A stretch of DNA of 64,000 bases from Ichthyophis bannanicus (GCA_033557465.1 CM066032.1:449932270-449996269); one strand, 5' to 3'; positions 34,445-45,543 are shown, counted from the stretch's first letter. Numbers and translations: made by a program. Notes: generated by a model not told the origin, from the sequence alone.

Positions 34445-35232
34445 GTCCCCTCCTATCCACCGTTACATTCCGTTCAGTCTGCCAAGCCACCATCACACTC
34501 TGCTTTGATTACTGTAACTCAGTTTATCAAGGTCTACCTAAATACGCAACCCTTCTGCTGCAACTTGCTCAAAACATTGTCGCAAGAACCATCTTCCAAA
34601 CCTCTCAGCACACGCACATCACACCCATACTCCAACATCTCCATTGGCTCCCCATCAACTCAAGTTACAGTACAAGGTCTTAACCCTCATCCATAAAATC
34701 CTGAACTCCTCCTCAGCGGAACAACTGCAAGACCTAATTCACACATCAAACTCTACCAGACCAAGAAGAAAAAACACCCAGAACCTCTTATGCATCCCAC
34801 CACAGACTCGCAACTGCAAGCAGTCCACAAGATCAAGAGCGTTTTTACTATATGCCCCCACCTTTGGAATGTACTACTCCCAGAAATCCGGAACATCAGG
34901 CCCTCCACTGCTTTTCGTAAACAGCTCAAGACACACCTCTTCAAAAAGCATTTTGACAACAACTTCATTGACCTTGCTCATGAAACCCTATGACGACTCC
35001 TCTCACCATCCCCTTAAACCCACCTGACCACCTCCCTGCTAAATCATCAGTCTGTTGTATATAGTTTAGTTTGTTGATATCCTTACGATGTTCATTGTTC
35101 TGTATTCTCTGTTTATTATGCGAGTTCCAATTTTGTTACCAATATGTTCCTTGTAAAAACTAAGTTCCATGTAAACCGCTTTGACTAGTAGAAAAGTGGT
35201 ATATTAAATTGTGTTAAATAAATAAATAAATG
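34445..35232 (+). mobile_element. L2-like LINE 3' end
   Basis: Remnants of the C-terminal domain are visible (CFDYCNSVYQGLPKYA, HITPILQHLHWLPIN), followed by TTTGGAATGTACTACTCCCA and a tail with GTAAACCGCTTTGAC...AAAAGTGGTATATTAAAT and (AAATAAAT)n. It is the same lineage as the LINE at 18,069-21,345. Confidence 0.75.
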
Positions 35233-35465
35233 GGTTAGTGCTTCTGAATATCTCTGGTCAGCAAGATTTCTGTGGTTTGCAAGTCTGCAAAACACATAAA
35301 TCCCTTTAAATATGTCCTTAACGTGGTTAACTTTCACCTGGACAGCATTAAATTAAAAAACACTTGCTTAAGCTACTTCAGTCTCTAGAGTTTCCAACCT
35401 TATAGCTTGCTGATCCGATGCACTTGCCTGATCTTCAACTTTCCCAGCAACAAGTGTTAATACTT
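35233..35465 (-). other. Possible L1-type ORF1 remnant
   Basis: In one minus-strand frame it reads like an ORF1 coiled coil (VEDQASASDQQAIRLETLET) followed by a decayed RRM region. There are several stops, and the assignment is weak. Confidence 0.3.
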
Positions 35466-36166
35466 GTAAACAAGAAGGATTTAGATATATAGGCAACTGG
35501 TGCAATAGATGGAACAATAAAAGGGTATATTGTGTTGATGGACCGCATCTTTCTGTGGCAGGAAAAAGGGATCCTAAGTGAAGAATTCAGGCAATATGTG
35601 GACAAACATTTAAACTAGGGAAAGGGGGTGATGAATGGGCAAAAAACAAGTTCAGGATGTCACTCCCAGCAAAAACGTAGTAAAATTGGTAATAGTTATA
35701 TTAATCCACACATCAATGACAAGAGTGAAGGGGGAGTCTGGAATAAAATCCATGCAAAATACAAGCAAGTCAACTAACAGTTGTTGGAAGGCAATGAGCA
35801 CAAATGCTCAAAGTCTAGCTAACAAAGTTCCTGGCCTGAAAATCCTGATGGTGGAAATGGACTTGGACATTGTGGTCATTACACATACATGGTTTAATTA
35901 GTCACATGAATGGGATATAGCCATAGCTGGCTATAATTTATTTAGAAGAGACAGAGAGGGTAGAAAATGAGAAGGAGAAGCCCTATATGTCAAAAGCAAT
36001 ATTAAAGTTATTGAAATGCAGGGGACGTGGGGAAAAGAAGAAGCATTGTGGATTTTGTTAGAAAGAGGAGATGGCACTATCATCCACTGGTGTAGTCTAA
36101 AGACTTCCTACTCAAACTGAGGAACTGTATAGAGACTTGATCATCAATATTGCAAATGTAGTAATG
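35466..36166 (+). mobile_element. CR1 LINE endonuclease fragment
   Basis: The frame at 35,635-35,901 encodes the endonuclease start (CWKAMSTNAQSLANKVPGLK, DLDIVVITHTWFN). Decayed sequence follows that matches the next endonuclease segments (YRDLIINIANVVMKG-like at about 36,125). It is cut at 36,166 by an oppositely oriented CR1. Confidence 0.7.
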
Positions 36167-37215
36167 AAGGGATAAGAAATGCCATACTGGGTCAGACCAA
36201 GGTCCGTCAAGCCCCATATCTTGTTAACAACAGTGGTCAATCCAGGTCACAAGTACCTGACAGGTTCCCAAAAAGGTACACAGTTCCACAATGCTTGTCC
36301 TGGGGTAAGCAGTAGATTTCCCAGGTCCTCTTTAATGGTTTATTGACTTTTCCTCCCAGAACTTGTCAAAACCTTTTTTAAACCCAGCTACATCAACACG
36401 CCCCCTGAAGTCAGCATTCTTGAAATCTAAGTCTTTGAGTTTGCTATGATTGGACTGTGCCTTGGCTTTTAGCTCAAACCACACCATGTGTTGATCACTG
36501 CTGCTCAGAAGGCACACGCATGGACATTATGTACACTATCCCCATTTGTGAACACTAGATCCAGTGTCAACCCTTCCCTAGTTGGTTCTATCATCAGTTT
36601 TCTGAGCAAAGCCTCTGGTAAGGCATCCACAATCTTTCTACTACTTTCCAAATTTGCAGTCAGGATATTCCAATCCACATCTGGTAGATTAAAATCACCC
36701 AGTATCATCACTTCTCTCTTCATTACCACCTTTGCAATATCATTAATCAAGTCTCTGTCCATTTCTTCTGTTTGAGTTGAAGGTCTGTAGGTTACACAAG
36801 TGTGTATGGTAGCGTGATCTCCTTTATCCAAAATGCTTCTTTTCCCCATTTCCTCTGAATTTTAGCTGCTTTAAAATCTTTTTTTGATATAGAGGGCTGC
36901 TGCTCCTCCTTTTCTGCCCCGTCTATCCCTCCTAAATAGATTATAGCCAGGTATGGCGGTATCACATTCATGAAATTTAGTGAACCATTTTTCCATAATT
37001 GCCACAATATCCAATTCGGTTTCCACTCTGAGCTTCCAGGCCAGGAACTCTATTGCCTAGGCTATGAACATTTGTGCTCATTGTCTTCCAGCAATATCTG
37101 GTTGACTTGCTTATATTTTGCCTTGATTTATTCCTGACTCTTTTCCCTTTTGTTATTGATTTGTGAGATAATATGCTGTCTCTTTCTATTAATATTTGAT
37201 CCATTGTAAACCTTG
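36167..37215 (-). mobile_element. CR1 LINE, endonuclease joined directly to 3' tail
   Basis: Minus-strand coding includes KTMSTNVHSLGNRVPGLE (36,977-37,204), LINDIAKVVMKREVMILGDF (36,505-36,849) and DQHMVWFELKAKA (36,332-36,517). It then passes straight to VAGFKKGFDKFWEEKSINH and the CR1 tail (GACCTTGGTCTGACCCAGTA in sense). The RT is missing, so about 1.5 kb was deleted between the endonuclease and the 3' end. It is the same subfamily as the + fragment at 35,466, so the two form an imperfect inverted pair. Confidence 0.75.
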
Positions 37216-37845
37216 ACTCAAGGGACCATCAGTTACAATACTTAGAAAATTCCCCTCAATAAATAGATACAGTACATTGGATATAGTCCAGACTCAGCAT
37301 ATCTTCAACTATTATTCTGAAGATATAAAATCTCCATGAGAAACTATCATTGTATTCTTTTTCTAAATGTTGTTTTACTGCTTACAGCAGTAGGAATAAT
37401 CTGAAAGTCTAATTTCATGTGGAAGGCTATTCCAAAGATGGGGAGGTGACAATCTCATTGCACAGGGGCATCTTCTTAATGGTTGGTACTCTGAGCGAAT
37501 TCTCATGGAAGGACCTAAGACTGCACCATGAAATGTAAAGAACTAGTTTACTTGCTAAATAATCCTAGCCTTATTATTTTCTTATTGAGACTTTTAGGGA
37601 TAATATCTTAACAGGGCATCTAAAAGTATTAAAACATTTTTTTTCGTAAAGATTACACTGAACAAGACTGCCCCTATAAGGCTGGTGGTGTCTTTTGCAT
37701 CTATTAATATGAAGAGGCATTCCTCAGAATTGAAATTGCAGAAGATTAAGTTGGGAAAATTTGAGAGCGCTTAGCATAAATCAGGATTGGAGGTGGATAA
37801 GAAAAGTCGGTGGAGGAATGCTAACAGCTATCTTTGTAGTCTTTA
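37216..37845. other. Degenerate LINE-like DNA, no gene
   Basis: AT-rich. A stretch near 37,420 (GGAAGGCTATTCCAAAGATG) recalls the antisense of the C-terminal LINE region WNSLP, but nothing firm can be assigned. Confidence 0.3.
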
Positions 37846-38440
37846 ACTAGCAAATCTGTTTTTCCTCAGGTAATTGAGAAAGAGGCCAATTCTGTTCTGG
37901 GCGTCCCTTGCCTGTCCGGGCGCCCAGAATCTGGATGTGCTCCGGTTATACCCAGTGCTGATTCTGCTGGGGCTAGACGTGCCCGCTTGATCAGAATCGG
38001 GTGCAACTGGCCGGATGTGTAGGCCATGCCCCGATTCTGGGCACCTGGACATCCAACCCACTACCCGGCTAGCTCAGCCAGGCTCTTGCATGGAGCTGCG
38101 GTGTCATGGCGTCCTGTTGCCATGACACCGTAGCTCCATGCAGGAGCCACGATCCCTGGCAGACTCCAAAAAGCTCCTTTCCCTTCTGCCCAACCCCCAA
38201 TCGGGCCTGCTGTGGTCAGGGTTGGGCTGCGGGGAACCCCCCTGAACCCCTTACTTCTTTTTCCACACAAGGATCGTGCATTTTCCGCCATCCATGGGGA
38301 CTTATTCCACCTCTGAGGTGGAATAAATCCCCTGTACAAATGGCTGACCCCGGACGTAAAGGGCCGACCTCGGGTCAGGTTCCTGCCCACTTCCTGCCCT
38401 CGCTCCTCCTACGGCCTACTCCCTCCTACCCAGGAACAGA
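37846..38440. repeat. GC-rich unit with stacked hairpins, possible MITE
   Basis: The unit contains two near-perfect hairpins. One has 29-base arms at about 38,089-38,153 (GCATGGAGCTGCGGTGTCAT against ATGACACCGTAGCTCCATGC, short loop). The other has 17-base arms at 38,297-38,333 (GGGGACTTATTCCACCT, loop CTG). Repeated ATTCTGGGCG-type segments lie at 37,890-38,050. Its base composition differs sharply from the AT-rich flanks. No transposase and no clear outer terminal repeats were found. The long open frame 38,106-38,924 crosses it and is not gene-like. Confidence 0.5.
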
Positions 38441-38639
38441 GCTCCATTTACATCTTGCATCTATGTGCGGGGGACTCTGTTTGATGAATCGCCACCCCCA
38501 TCCATCCCCATTTATCCCCGCTAAACCTGCTCAGAATCTACCCCAAAGCAAACAAATTGAAAAGTGCACACTTGCAGTGTTATACAGCGGTATGTTTCCC
38601 CCATTTACAGAATCGGGTATTTGTAGAGTTCATTGTGTG

Positions 38640-38860
38640 TGTCATAGGAAGTATAAGCGAGTGCATGCATATGTGCATGTCAGTGGATGCATGCATTTGC
38701 GTCTTTGCATGTCACAGGGAGTGTTGTGTGCTACATGCCCATGTGTGTGTATGCCATGGGGACTGTTGAGGGCTACATACACACTTTTGTGCGCGTGTAT
38801 GTCATGGGGAGTGTCAGGGGCTGCATGCATGCATGCATGTGTGTGTGCTGGGCTGTGTAT
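38640..38860. repeat. TG/TGCATG-rich minisatellite
   Basis: Imperfect units of about 45-65 bases contain TGTCATGGGGAGTGT or close variants followed by GCTACAT/GCTGCAT and a TGTGTG stretch. At least three units are visible (38,708, 38,750, 38,800). Confidence 0.65.
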
Positions 38861-38869
38861 GTTCATATC

Positions 38870-39053
38870 CAGGGCCGTACCAAGGGCTGTGCAAACCGTG
38901 TGGCTGCACAGGGCGCATGTATAGAAGGGACATTGATATCACTGGGTTTCTAGGAATCTCAAAAAGAGTGAGTTCCTGCACGTGAGTTAGGGGGGTGGGG
39001 TAGGGGGATGCAGGTTTTTGAATTGCACAGGATGCATTTCTGGTATGGTCCTG
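38870..39053. mobile_element. hAT MITE with perfect target duplication
   Basis: This 184-bp element starts CAGGGCCGTACCA and ends TGGTATGGTCCTG (13-bp inverted repeats, 11 matches). It is flanked on both sides by TTCATATC (38,862-38,869 and 39,054-39,061), an exact 8-bp duplication. It has no coding capacity. The ends and duplication length are those of hAT elements, so it was moved by an enzyme supplied elsewhere. Confidence 0.88.
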
Positions 39054-39261
39054 TTCATATCTGTTAGGGACTGTGTGTGCATATAAAAAGAATATACAAT
39101 GTGACAAAACACATTTCTCCTTTATTTGCTAAATCATACATGTTGGGGGGAGGGGGTTGGGGAAGAGTTCAAAGACAGATATTAAAATGATAGTGTGTGG
39201 AGCTGGTCTAAATGTATGTATATATTTTATAAAGAACACACATGCTTTGTGCCTCTATGCT

Positions 39262-39715
39262 CTGCCCAAAGATTTGACTTGTCTGAGCCATGATGTTTTT
39301 TAAAACATTATATGGATGCGAAAGTTGGACAATGAAGAAAGAGGAAGAAAATCAATGCGTTTGAATTATGGTGCTGACAAAGAATACTGTGTATACCATG
39401 GACTGGTCAAAGAACAAATCAGTACTAGAGGAGATGAAACCTAAGCTTTCTTTAGAAGCTCAAATGACAAGACTTTGACATTCATTGATTGGACACATCG
39501 TGCAAAGAGAGAGATCATTAGAGAGAGACATCATACTTGGCAAGTTTGAAGGTCAGTGCAAAAGAAGAAGGCCAGTAATGTGATGGATCGCTACAATAGC
39601 AGCAGCTATGGATGCCATTCTATCAACAATTAGCTGCCTGACTGAAGACAGGACACAGTTTAGGACAACTATCCATGAGTTGACAGTGAAAAAGCAGCAT
39701 TTAACAGCAACAGCT
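39262..39715 (+). mobile_element. RTE-like LINE 3' fragment, second copy
   Basis: Its sequence parallels 17,436-17,962: ATATGGATGCGAAAGTTGGA, then AGTACTAGAGGAGAT, AAACCTAAGCTTTCTTTAGA and AGCAGCAGCTATGGATGCCA. It is coding only in remnants. Identity to the other copy is high enough to recognise by eye. Confidence 0.55.
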
Positions 39716-40368
39716 CTGCCCAAACTCCGCCCAAGAACACATTGTGCCACATAAAAGTATATGCTGTTTGGTCACCACACGTAACCCATAGGGTAATTTT
39801 ATAAGTCCTTTACATGCGAAAATAGTTTACAAAATTATGTCCCAAATGTTTAGGAAATTAAGAAGAGGTGATGTCAGGATATAGGAGATTAAAAATTGTA
39901 CTAATATATATTATTAAAATCGTTATTTGGATTTGGATTATCTTTAGATCTAGTGCCCTATAGATTAAACAACAAGATTTATGTCTCTGAAACAGACTTC
40001 ATTGTATTTATTAACCATACACACACTGATAATATTTCTTACCAAATGCATTTTTCTTATTTTTAGATTAGGAATTAGAGTACAGGGATGGTTACTTCTA
40101 ATTTACTGAATCCATGGATTTACTTGGATTAATTGATGCATCCCACTATGAAACAGTGACCTCCGTAGTTCTGGTTACAGATTTCTGTAGCAATGTTGGG
40201 CAATACTGAAGTCATCTCAGACTGCAAGGAAGTTACAGCATCTAGTGATCCATTTCCAGAAATATCCACTTAAATTGGAAGTTCTTTTCTCTTAGATGGA
40301 TGGAATAAAAAACATGGCAAATTAATAAATATTAGTCAGTAAATACAGAATGGCTTTGTGAGATATAG
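39716..40368. other. No gene seen
   Basis: AT-rich intron-like DNA. A single TAGGGTAATTTTATAA at 39,790 matches the end of the MITE at 40,369 and may be a solo end of that family. Confidence 0.35.
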
Positions 40369-40778
40369 AGGGTAATTTTATAACAAGACGACCTGGATTA
40401 AGGCAACCAAAATCTGACAGTTTTAAGCCTGTTTTATAAAGATAATTAAGTGCCAACTTGTCTTTATAAAATATTAGTGTGTCAGAGATTATGCCTTAAA
40501 TTCTGACACGATCATTTACACCTTCTCTATAGCAGGTGTAAATGAATGTATGTAAAGTTCATAAGTATAAACGTAAATTAAGATATTTATGATAAATGCA
40601 TGTACTTATGAACCCCATCCATGTTTCATCCAGCGTATGCCCTGTGCTGCACCTACCAGCAAAATACGCTTCTCATGCCAATGTGCATACTGTTACACTG
40701 GTTGGTATTTTATGAGAGGCTGTTAATGTGCGTAAATTGCCACAAATGCATGTTAAAGACTTTATAAAATTACCTTTA
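40369..40778. mobile_element. AT-rich MITE with 15-bp inverted ends
   Basis: The left end is AGGGTAATTTTATAA (with GAGGGT just before it) and the right end is TTTATAAAATTACCTTT, an inverted pair bounding about 410 bases without coding capacity. A TATA-like duplication may flank it. The superfamily is not clear. Confidence 0.5.
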
Positions 40779-41578
40779 TAATGTGTATAGTTAATTTTGC
40801 TGATGTATAGAGCAGGGCTCGACAAATCCTGGGTGTCAGGTCAGCATGGCATCCAGGATTTCAAGGCTTTAAAGATTTTGGCCCCAGTGCTTCCTCACTC
40901 CACTGTGATCGATTGTCTAGAAAGAGCTTGTGACGTGCAGAGCAGGAAGTTCCTTCTGCTCTAACTGTGTCAAGTCTCTCGAGACATGAAGCAGTAAGAT
41001 AAACACAAGCTTCTTGTACTGTGTTGCTCAAGCTCTTTGTAGAGAGCCAATCAGAGTAGAGTGAAGAAGCACAGCGTTTTGATGCTACACAGCAGGAATG
41101 GTGAGAGACCTGGGGTTATGGCTGCAGGAGGGAGGCAATGAGGAGAACGAGACATGGGGTGATGGCTGGGGGGGGGGTAGTGAGAATGAGAGAGAGACTT
41201 GGGTGATGGTTGGGAGGGTGCTGTGAGTGAATGACTAGGAGAAAGCAGGGTGTGTGGGCTATGGGACATTTTTTTTGCTTCTCATAAGCCGTGATGATAT
41301 GTGAAGCAAAAAAGGAAGAACTTATTGAAGTTGGTGGGGGGGGGGGAGGTGGAGGAGGAGGAAGGTTGCTGCCTTCTGATGGCCCTGTGTAATGGTACAT
41401 TAAGGATCTGATTTATTAAGCTTTCTTTTGCCATAGAAAAAGGAAAAATGGTAAATCACACCCTCAAAAAGGAGTGGCATACACTTTTTGGGGAGTGGAG
41501 TGCACTGTGACTAAGCTCTCAGCAGCTAGCTCCTAGATTCCAAGAAAATTTGTCAAGGCCTGGTATAGAATATATATT
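40779..41578. other. Repeat-like DNA, possible hAT-type MITE
   Basis: CAGGGCTCGACAAATCC at about 40,812 looks like a hAT-type terminal repeat, but no matching opposite end was found. It holds G-runs and a purine-rich stretch (41,330-41,360). No coding signal. Confidence 0.35.
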
Positions 41579-42569
41579 CTCTATACCAGGCATGTCCAAC
41601 AGGTAGATCGCGATCTACTTGTAGATCGCGGAGGGGTCAGAGGTAGATCGCCAGCCCCACTTGGCTCCATCTCTCCAGCAGCTTGCCCCATTGCTAGGAG
41701 AGAGCTCGTGCCGGCAGGTCATCTGCCGAGGGCTTGCCGCCACTGCTGATCCTTTGCCTGTCTTTTTTCCCTGCCTGCGGGAATCTTGCCTGCGGGTGTA
41801 TTGGGGGCGCTTGTTATTTTCGTGCCAATAGTTTGTGGGTACCCCAGGGGGCCGCCGCCCGCGCCTCGCGACGAGACGCCACAGGCCCGGTGTCATACCT
41901 GGTCTCCTGCATCTCAGAATCACCCATTCCTGCCCCCGCCCCAACACCCCTTAGAAGTGTGTTATATACCAGGCGATATCCATTCGCCCGGCTTTACCTG
42001 AATACACTTACCGTATTAGTTGTGTCGTGTGCTGGTCGTTGGTCGCTTTATAGTTCACTTTCATTAAATGTTTTTGGGCAGACACAACAAAGTGTCAAGA
42101 ATTTGGTAATTTTGGTGGGCTTTCCAATTTTGTTCTAACTTGCCTATGCCTTGCCTTCAAATTGGTTCAAACCACTGTGACTTTTGCTTACCTCCGCAAT
42201 TTTATTTTGCCTAGCCTTTGCGTTGATTCTACACTGTGTGCAGAATTTATTAAATCGCGTGTGGTGGTATTTGAACTTGTTTGGCGGTATTTGATTTTAT
42301 CTGGTTTGCTGGACAGGTGTTTGAGTTTTTTTGATGATTGTTTGGTGGTATTTGATTGGTGCCAGTATGATGAATTCTTATTTTTACTTTTAGAACTGCA
42401 TATGTGGTTTTGGCATCTCCAGTCCTTGTATTGCACATCATCCAGAGGTCTTCAGTTCCTGTTGATCTTTAATACTTTGGGACAGTGACAGTTTTGGATC
42501 AGATTCAGCCAGTGTTTATACTAACTTAGCAGATTTGGCCTTCTTACATCCAGCCACCCCAGTATAACA

Positions 42570-44672
42570 AAAAGGAGCAAAATCTATCATTTTCATGATG
42601 AATGGGAAATGGACGACTTCTCATCATGGTGAAAGACAAGTGTTGTTGTCTAATTTGTAATGCTCCAGTATCCTTGCCAAAAAAGGGTAATCTGGAACGT
42701 CATTATAAGGCTCTGCATAGCAATAAGTTTCATGGAGTGGAGGAGTGGCCTAGTGGTTGGGGCAAGGTACTTCAGGCCGGAAGGTCAGGGGTTCAAATCC
42801 CACTAGAGGACAGCAACCTAGGGCTGGAAGGACTGGGGTTTCTAGTCCCACAGGTGCTCCTTGTGGTCTTGGGCAAGCCACTTAACCCTCTATAGCCCAT
42901 GTTCCCTGTAAAATAGTTATCTCCAAGTTAAAATGCCCTGTTCAATGTAATTTCAGTTTGTTCAATGTAAACCGCACTGATGCAGAATAGCGCGGTATAT
43001 AAGAGAATGTAAATAAATAAAATAAATAAATAAATAAATGCTGATTTTCAACCCAAAAGTGAAATTTGTAAACTGAAGCTCAAAAAACTTAAATCGAAAT
43101 TGGCTGCTCAGCAACAGTTGATGGTGAAGCCAAGGTCACATTCGGTCAATGCAACCATAGCATCCTTCAAGGCCAGCAACCTGATCGCAAAGAAATGCAA
43201 ACCTTTCACTGAAGGGGAATTTGTAAAAGATTGTTTTCTTGAAGCAGCTGACAATCTTTTTGAGGGATTTAAAAATAAGAAAGAGATCATAGCTGCTATT
43301 CAAGATGTACAATTGTCAAGAAACACTGTCGTACGGCGAATAGAAAAGATGCGTGGAGACACAACTGAACAATTGTTGGAGGATGTTTCAAATTGTGTTG
43401 CTTTCTCACTCCAACTGGATGAATCTACAGACATAAGAGACATAGCCCAGTTACTAGTCTTTATCCGGATGGTTTTTGAAGACTTCAGTGTTCAAGAAGA
43501 ACTACTTGGAATGATTTCTTTAAAAGTGAGAACTACCAGTCAGGAAATATTCAGTTCTTTCCATTCTTTTGTGACAAAGTGTAATCTTCCATTGCATAGA
43601 CTTGTTTCCATCACTACTGATGGAGCAAGAGCAATGACAGGTGAGGTTAACGGTTTCATAGCCCTCTGTAGACAACATGAGGACTTCCCAGATTTCCTTT
43701 TTTACCACTGCATCATTCACCAGCAAGTTTTGGCAAGCAAGAGACTCAATACAAAGACTGTCATGAACATCACTTTCAAAATTGTAAATTCAGTTCGTGT
43801 AAGATCACTTCAAAGACGGCTTTTCAAACTTACTCTTGATGAAGGGGCAGCGGAAATCATTTTGCACACAGATGTAAGGTGGCTAAGGAGGCACAAATTT
43901 CTGCAAAGATTTTGTGATTTGCTGAGTAAAATAAGAAGTTTTTTGAAGGAGAGGAGAGATGACCAAGCAGAGTTGGAAGATGAGTGGTTATGTGATCTGG
44001 CATTTCTCGCTGACTTTACAGGTGAACTAAGTGATATGAACCTTGAACTGCAAGGTAAAAACAAATGCATTGGCGAGGTGATGAGTACAGTTTCAAGAGC
44101 AAATTTGAGCTAATGATGACTGACCTTGCAAACAACGCTTTTGATCATTTTCCTAATACGCAGGACCATCTGGGACAATATCCAAATTTTGTTTTTCAGA
44201 ACAAGAAGTATGTGACAGAAATCTGTTCTGTTATCCAGGAATTTGAAAATAGATTCTGTGACTTCCAAAAAATTGGAACAGTTGTCGAGTACTTGTCATA
44301 CCCATTCAAAGTAGATGTGGACATTAAAGAAACTGAAGCTGCTATCAATAAAATTACTCATTGAACAAGCCATCTCTTGAAAACGAAATATTAACCCTTA
44401 AAAATGACATGTTTCTCAAGACCCGTGCTGAGCAAAAATCGTTTTGGAAGCTAGTGCCTAGAGACAAATTTCCCAACTTGAGAAGATGCAGAGAAGCTGA
44501 ACACTCTTGTTTCGGTTCAACTTATTTGTGTGAATCTGCGTTTTCCCATCTGATAATGACAGAGTACACAACGTTCCAAAATGACAGATGAACATCTCCA
44601 GGATTCCCTGAGACTGGCCCTCACGCAATATTCACTCAACTTCAAAAAGCTGGTGGATGAAATGCAGGCTTA
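42570..44672 (+). pseudogene. hAT transposase, ZBED/GTF2IRD2-like (broken)
   Basis: A BED zinc finger lies at 42,630-42,736 (CCLICNAPVSLPKKGN, then HYKALH). It is interrupted by a SINE, and the frame resumes at about 43,040. The 337-codon frame 43,100-44,113 has VAFSLQLDESTDIRDIAQL (RNase H-fold strand with the first Asp), VSITTDGARAMTGEVNGFI (second Asp), YHCIIHQQVL and HTDVRWLRRHKFLQRF. Overlapping frames continue (44,065-44,364) and end with the hAT dimerisation motif FGSTYLCESAFSHL (44,361-44,591). At least three frameshifts (about 42,620, 44,090, 44,362), plus the SINE, inactivate it. It is related to the hAT proteins that gave rise to host ZBED5 and GTF2IRD2-type genes. Confidence 0.88.
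42737..43037 (+). mobile_element. tRNA-derived SINE inside the hAT transposase
   Basis: The head GGAGTGGCCTAGTGGTTGG carries a pol III A box (TGGCCTAGTGG), and GGTTCAAATCCC is a B box. The tail has TGTAAACCGCACTGATGC, GCGGTATATAA and (AAATAAAT)n, matching the 3' end of LINEs in the window that presumably mobilise it. It belongs to the same family as the SINE at 56,022-56,310. Confidence 0.85.
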
Positions 44673-45420
44673 GACATCTCACTAATAAGCAAGAGTGAAA
44701 TATTAAAGATTGTGCAAGATCAGCCTACTCGACCTAAATTTAACACAAGTTACTCAATAAAAGTTAAAGTTATTAAGACAGTTAAAGAAAGTTATTACTC
44801 AATAAAACTTTAAGAAAAAATGTACTTTCCATTTCCCCTCGCAGTTCTTACTGGATCTTCGTCTCTCTTTTTGTTTTTGCTTAATTTGCTTAACAGCTGA
44901 TCACATCCAAGTAAATGGCAGAAGGTTCATTAAAAATGGGGGGGGGGGAAATCCTCCAACTTTATTGGGTTAAAATTTAATTTGAAACTAATTTGAAACT
45001 TAATTTTCATGGTGGTAGATCACTGGCAGTTTTGGCCGGAAAAAGTAGATCACGACCTGTTCGAAGTTGGACATGCCTGCTCTATACTATTCAACCTAGA
45101 TCAAAATGTTTAGAGTTGACACATATTAGGGGTGCCTAGGGGAAAAAGTCTGTTGGAGTTTTGTTTATCTTTTTTCCGTTTCCTTCCTGTTAAGTTACTG
45201 TGTACTACTTATTGCATGCTAAGCAACGCAAAACTGAACAAAACCAGCTGCACGTTTCTGACTAGCCAGTTTAAATTTTTTCTGGTGCATAGATCTGGTA
45301 TGTGTGTCAGATAATAAACAGGGGAAATATGAACTGGGCCTAATATCTGTTCATTAGGGAAACAGGTGAATATAAGTTAACTAAATTAATTATGGACTTT
45401 TGCCTTAAAATTTGTTTTAG

Positions 45421-45543
45421 GTTGAAAATGGCAGCAGAAGAATTGACTGTGGTACAGCAGACGCTGCTGAACAAAGAGGAGCTGATGCTGGAACTTGAGA
45501 AGAAGATTGAGGAATCATCCAAGACCTGTGAAAAGAAATCTGA
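45421..45543 (+). CDS. Internal exon B of an unidentified host gene
   Basis: A 123-base segment is preceded by TAAAATTTGTTTTAG and followed by GTAAGT. Its first base (G) completes the split codon AT|G from exon A. It then encodes 40 residues (beginning [20 protein letters not shown] and ending [12 protein letters not shown]) and leaves two bases (GA). The Glu/Lys/Leu-rich heptad-like pattern indicates a coiled coil, consistent with exon A. The antisense frame of 73 codons over it is a shadow. The two exons being phase-compatible and both in-phase multiples of three supports one transcript. I could not name the gene. A cytoskeletal or mitotic coiled-coil protein is only a guess. Confidence 0.75.

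Larger units (their letters stand above)
41587..45079 (+). mobile_element. hAT transposon (Charlie-like) with perfect ends
   Basis: The terminal inverted repeats are CAGGCATGTCCAAC at the left and GTTGGACATGCCTG at the right, a perfect 14-bp match. Flanking CTCTATAC at 41,579-41,586 and 45,080-45,087 is an exact 8-bp target duplication. The internal gene is a BED-type hAT transposase, and a SINE is inserted in it (42,737-43,037). The preserved ends suggest a fairly young insertion in the host intron. Confidence 0.92.

Noticed and set aside
38106..38924. 272-codon open frame over the hairpin block and the TG-rich repeat
   Set aside because: It spans unrelated repeat types, is low-complexity in its second half and has no domain. 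Its length is explained by GC- and TG-rich composition.
40040..40280. Possible exon after TTCTTATTTTTAG at about 40,066
   Set aside because: All three frames meet stops within about 15 codons and no convincing donor site follows.
42737..42860. tRNA gene call on A and B box sequences (also at 45,850 and 56,022)
   Set aside because: The A/B boxes belong to SINEs. There is no tRNA cloverleaf or anticodon arm, and a LINE-type tail follows.
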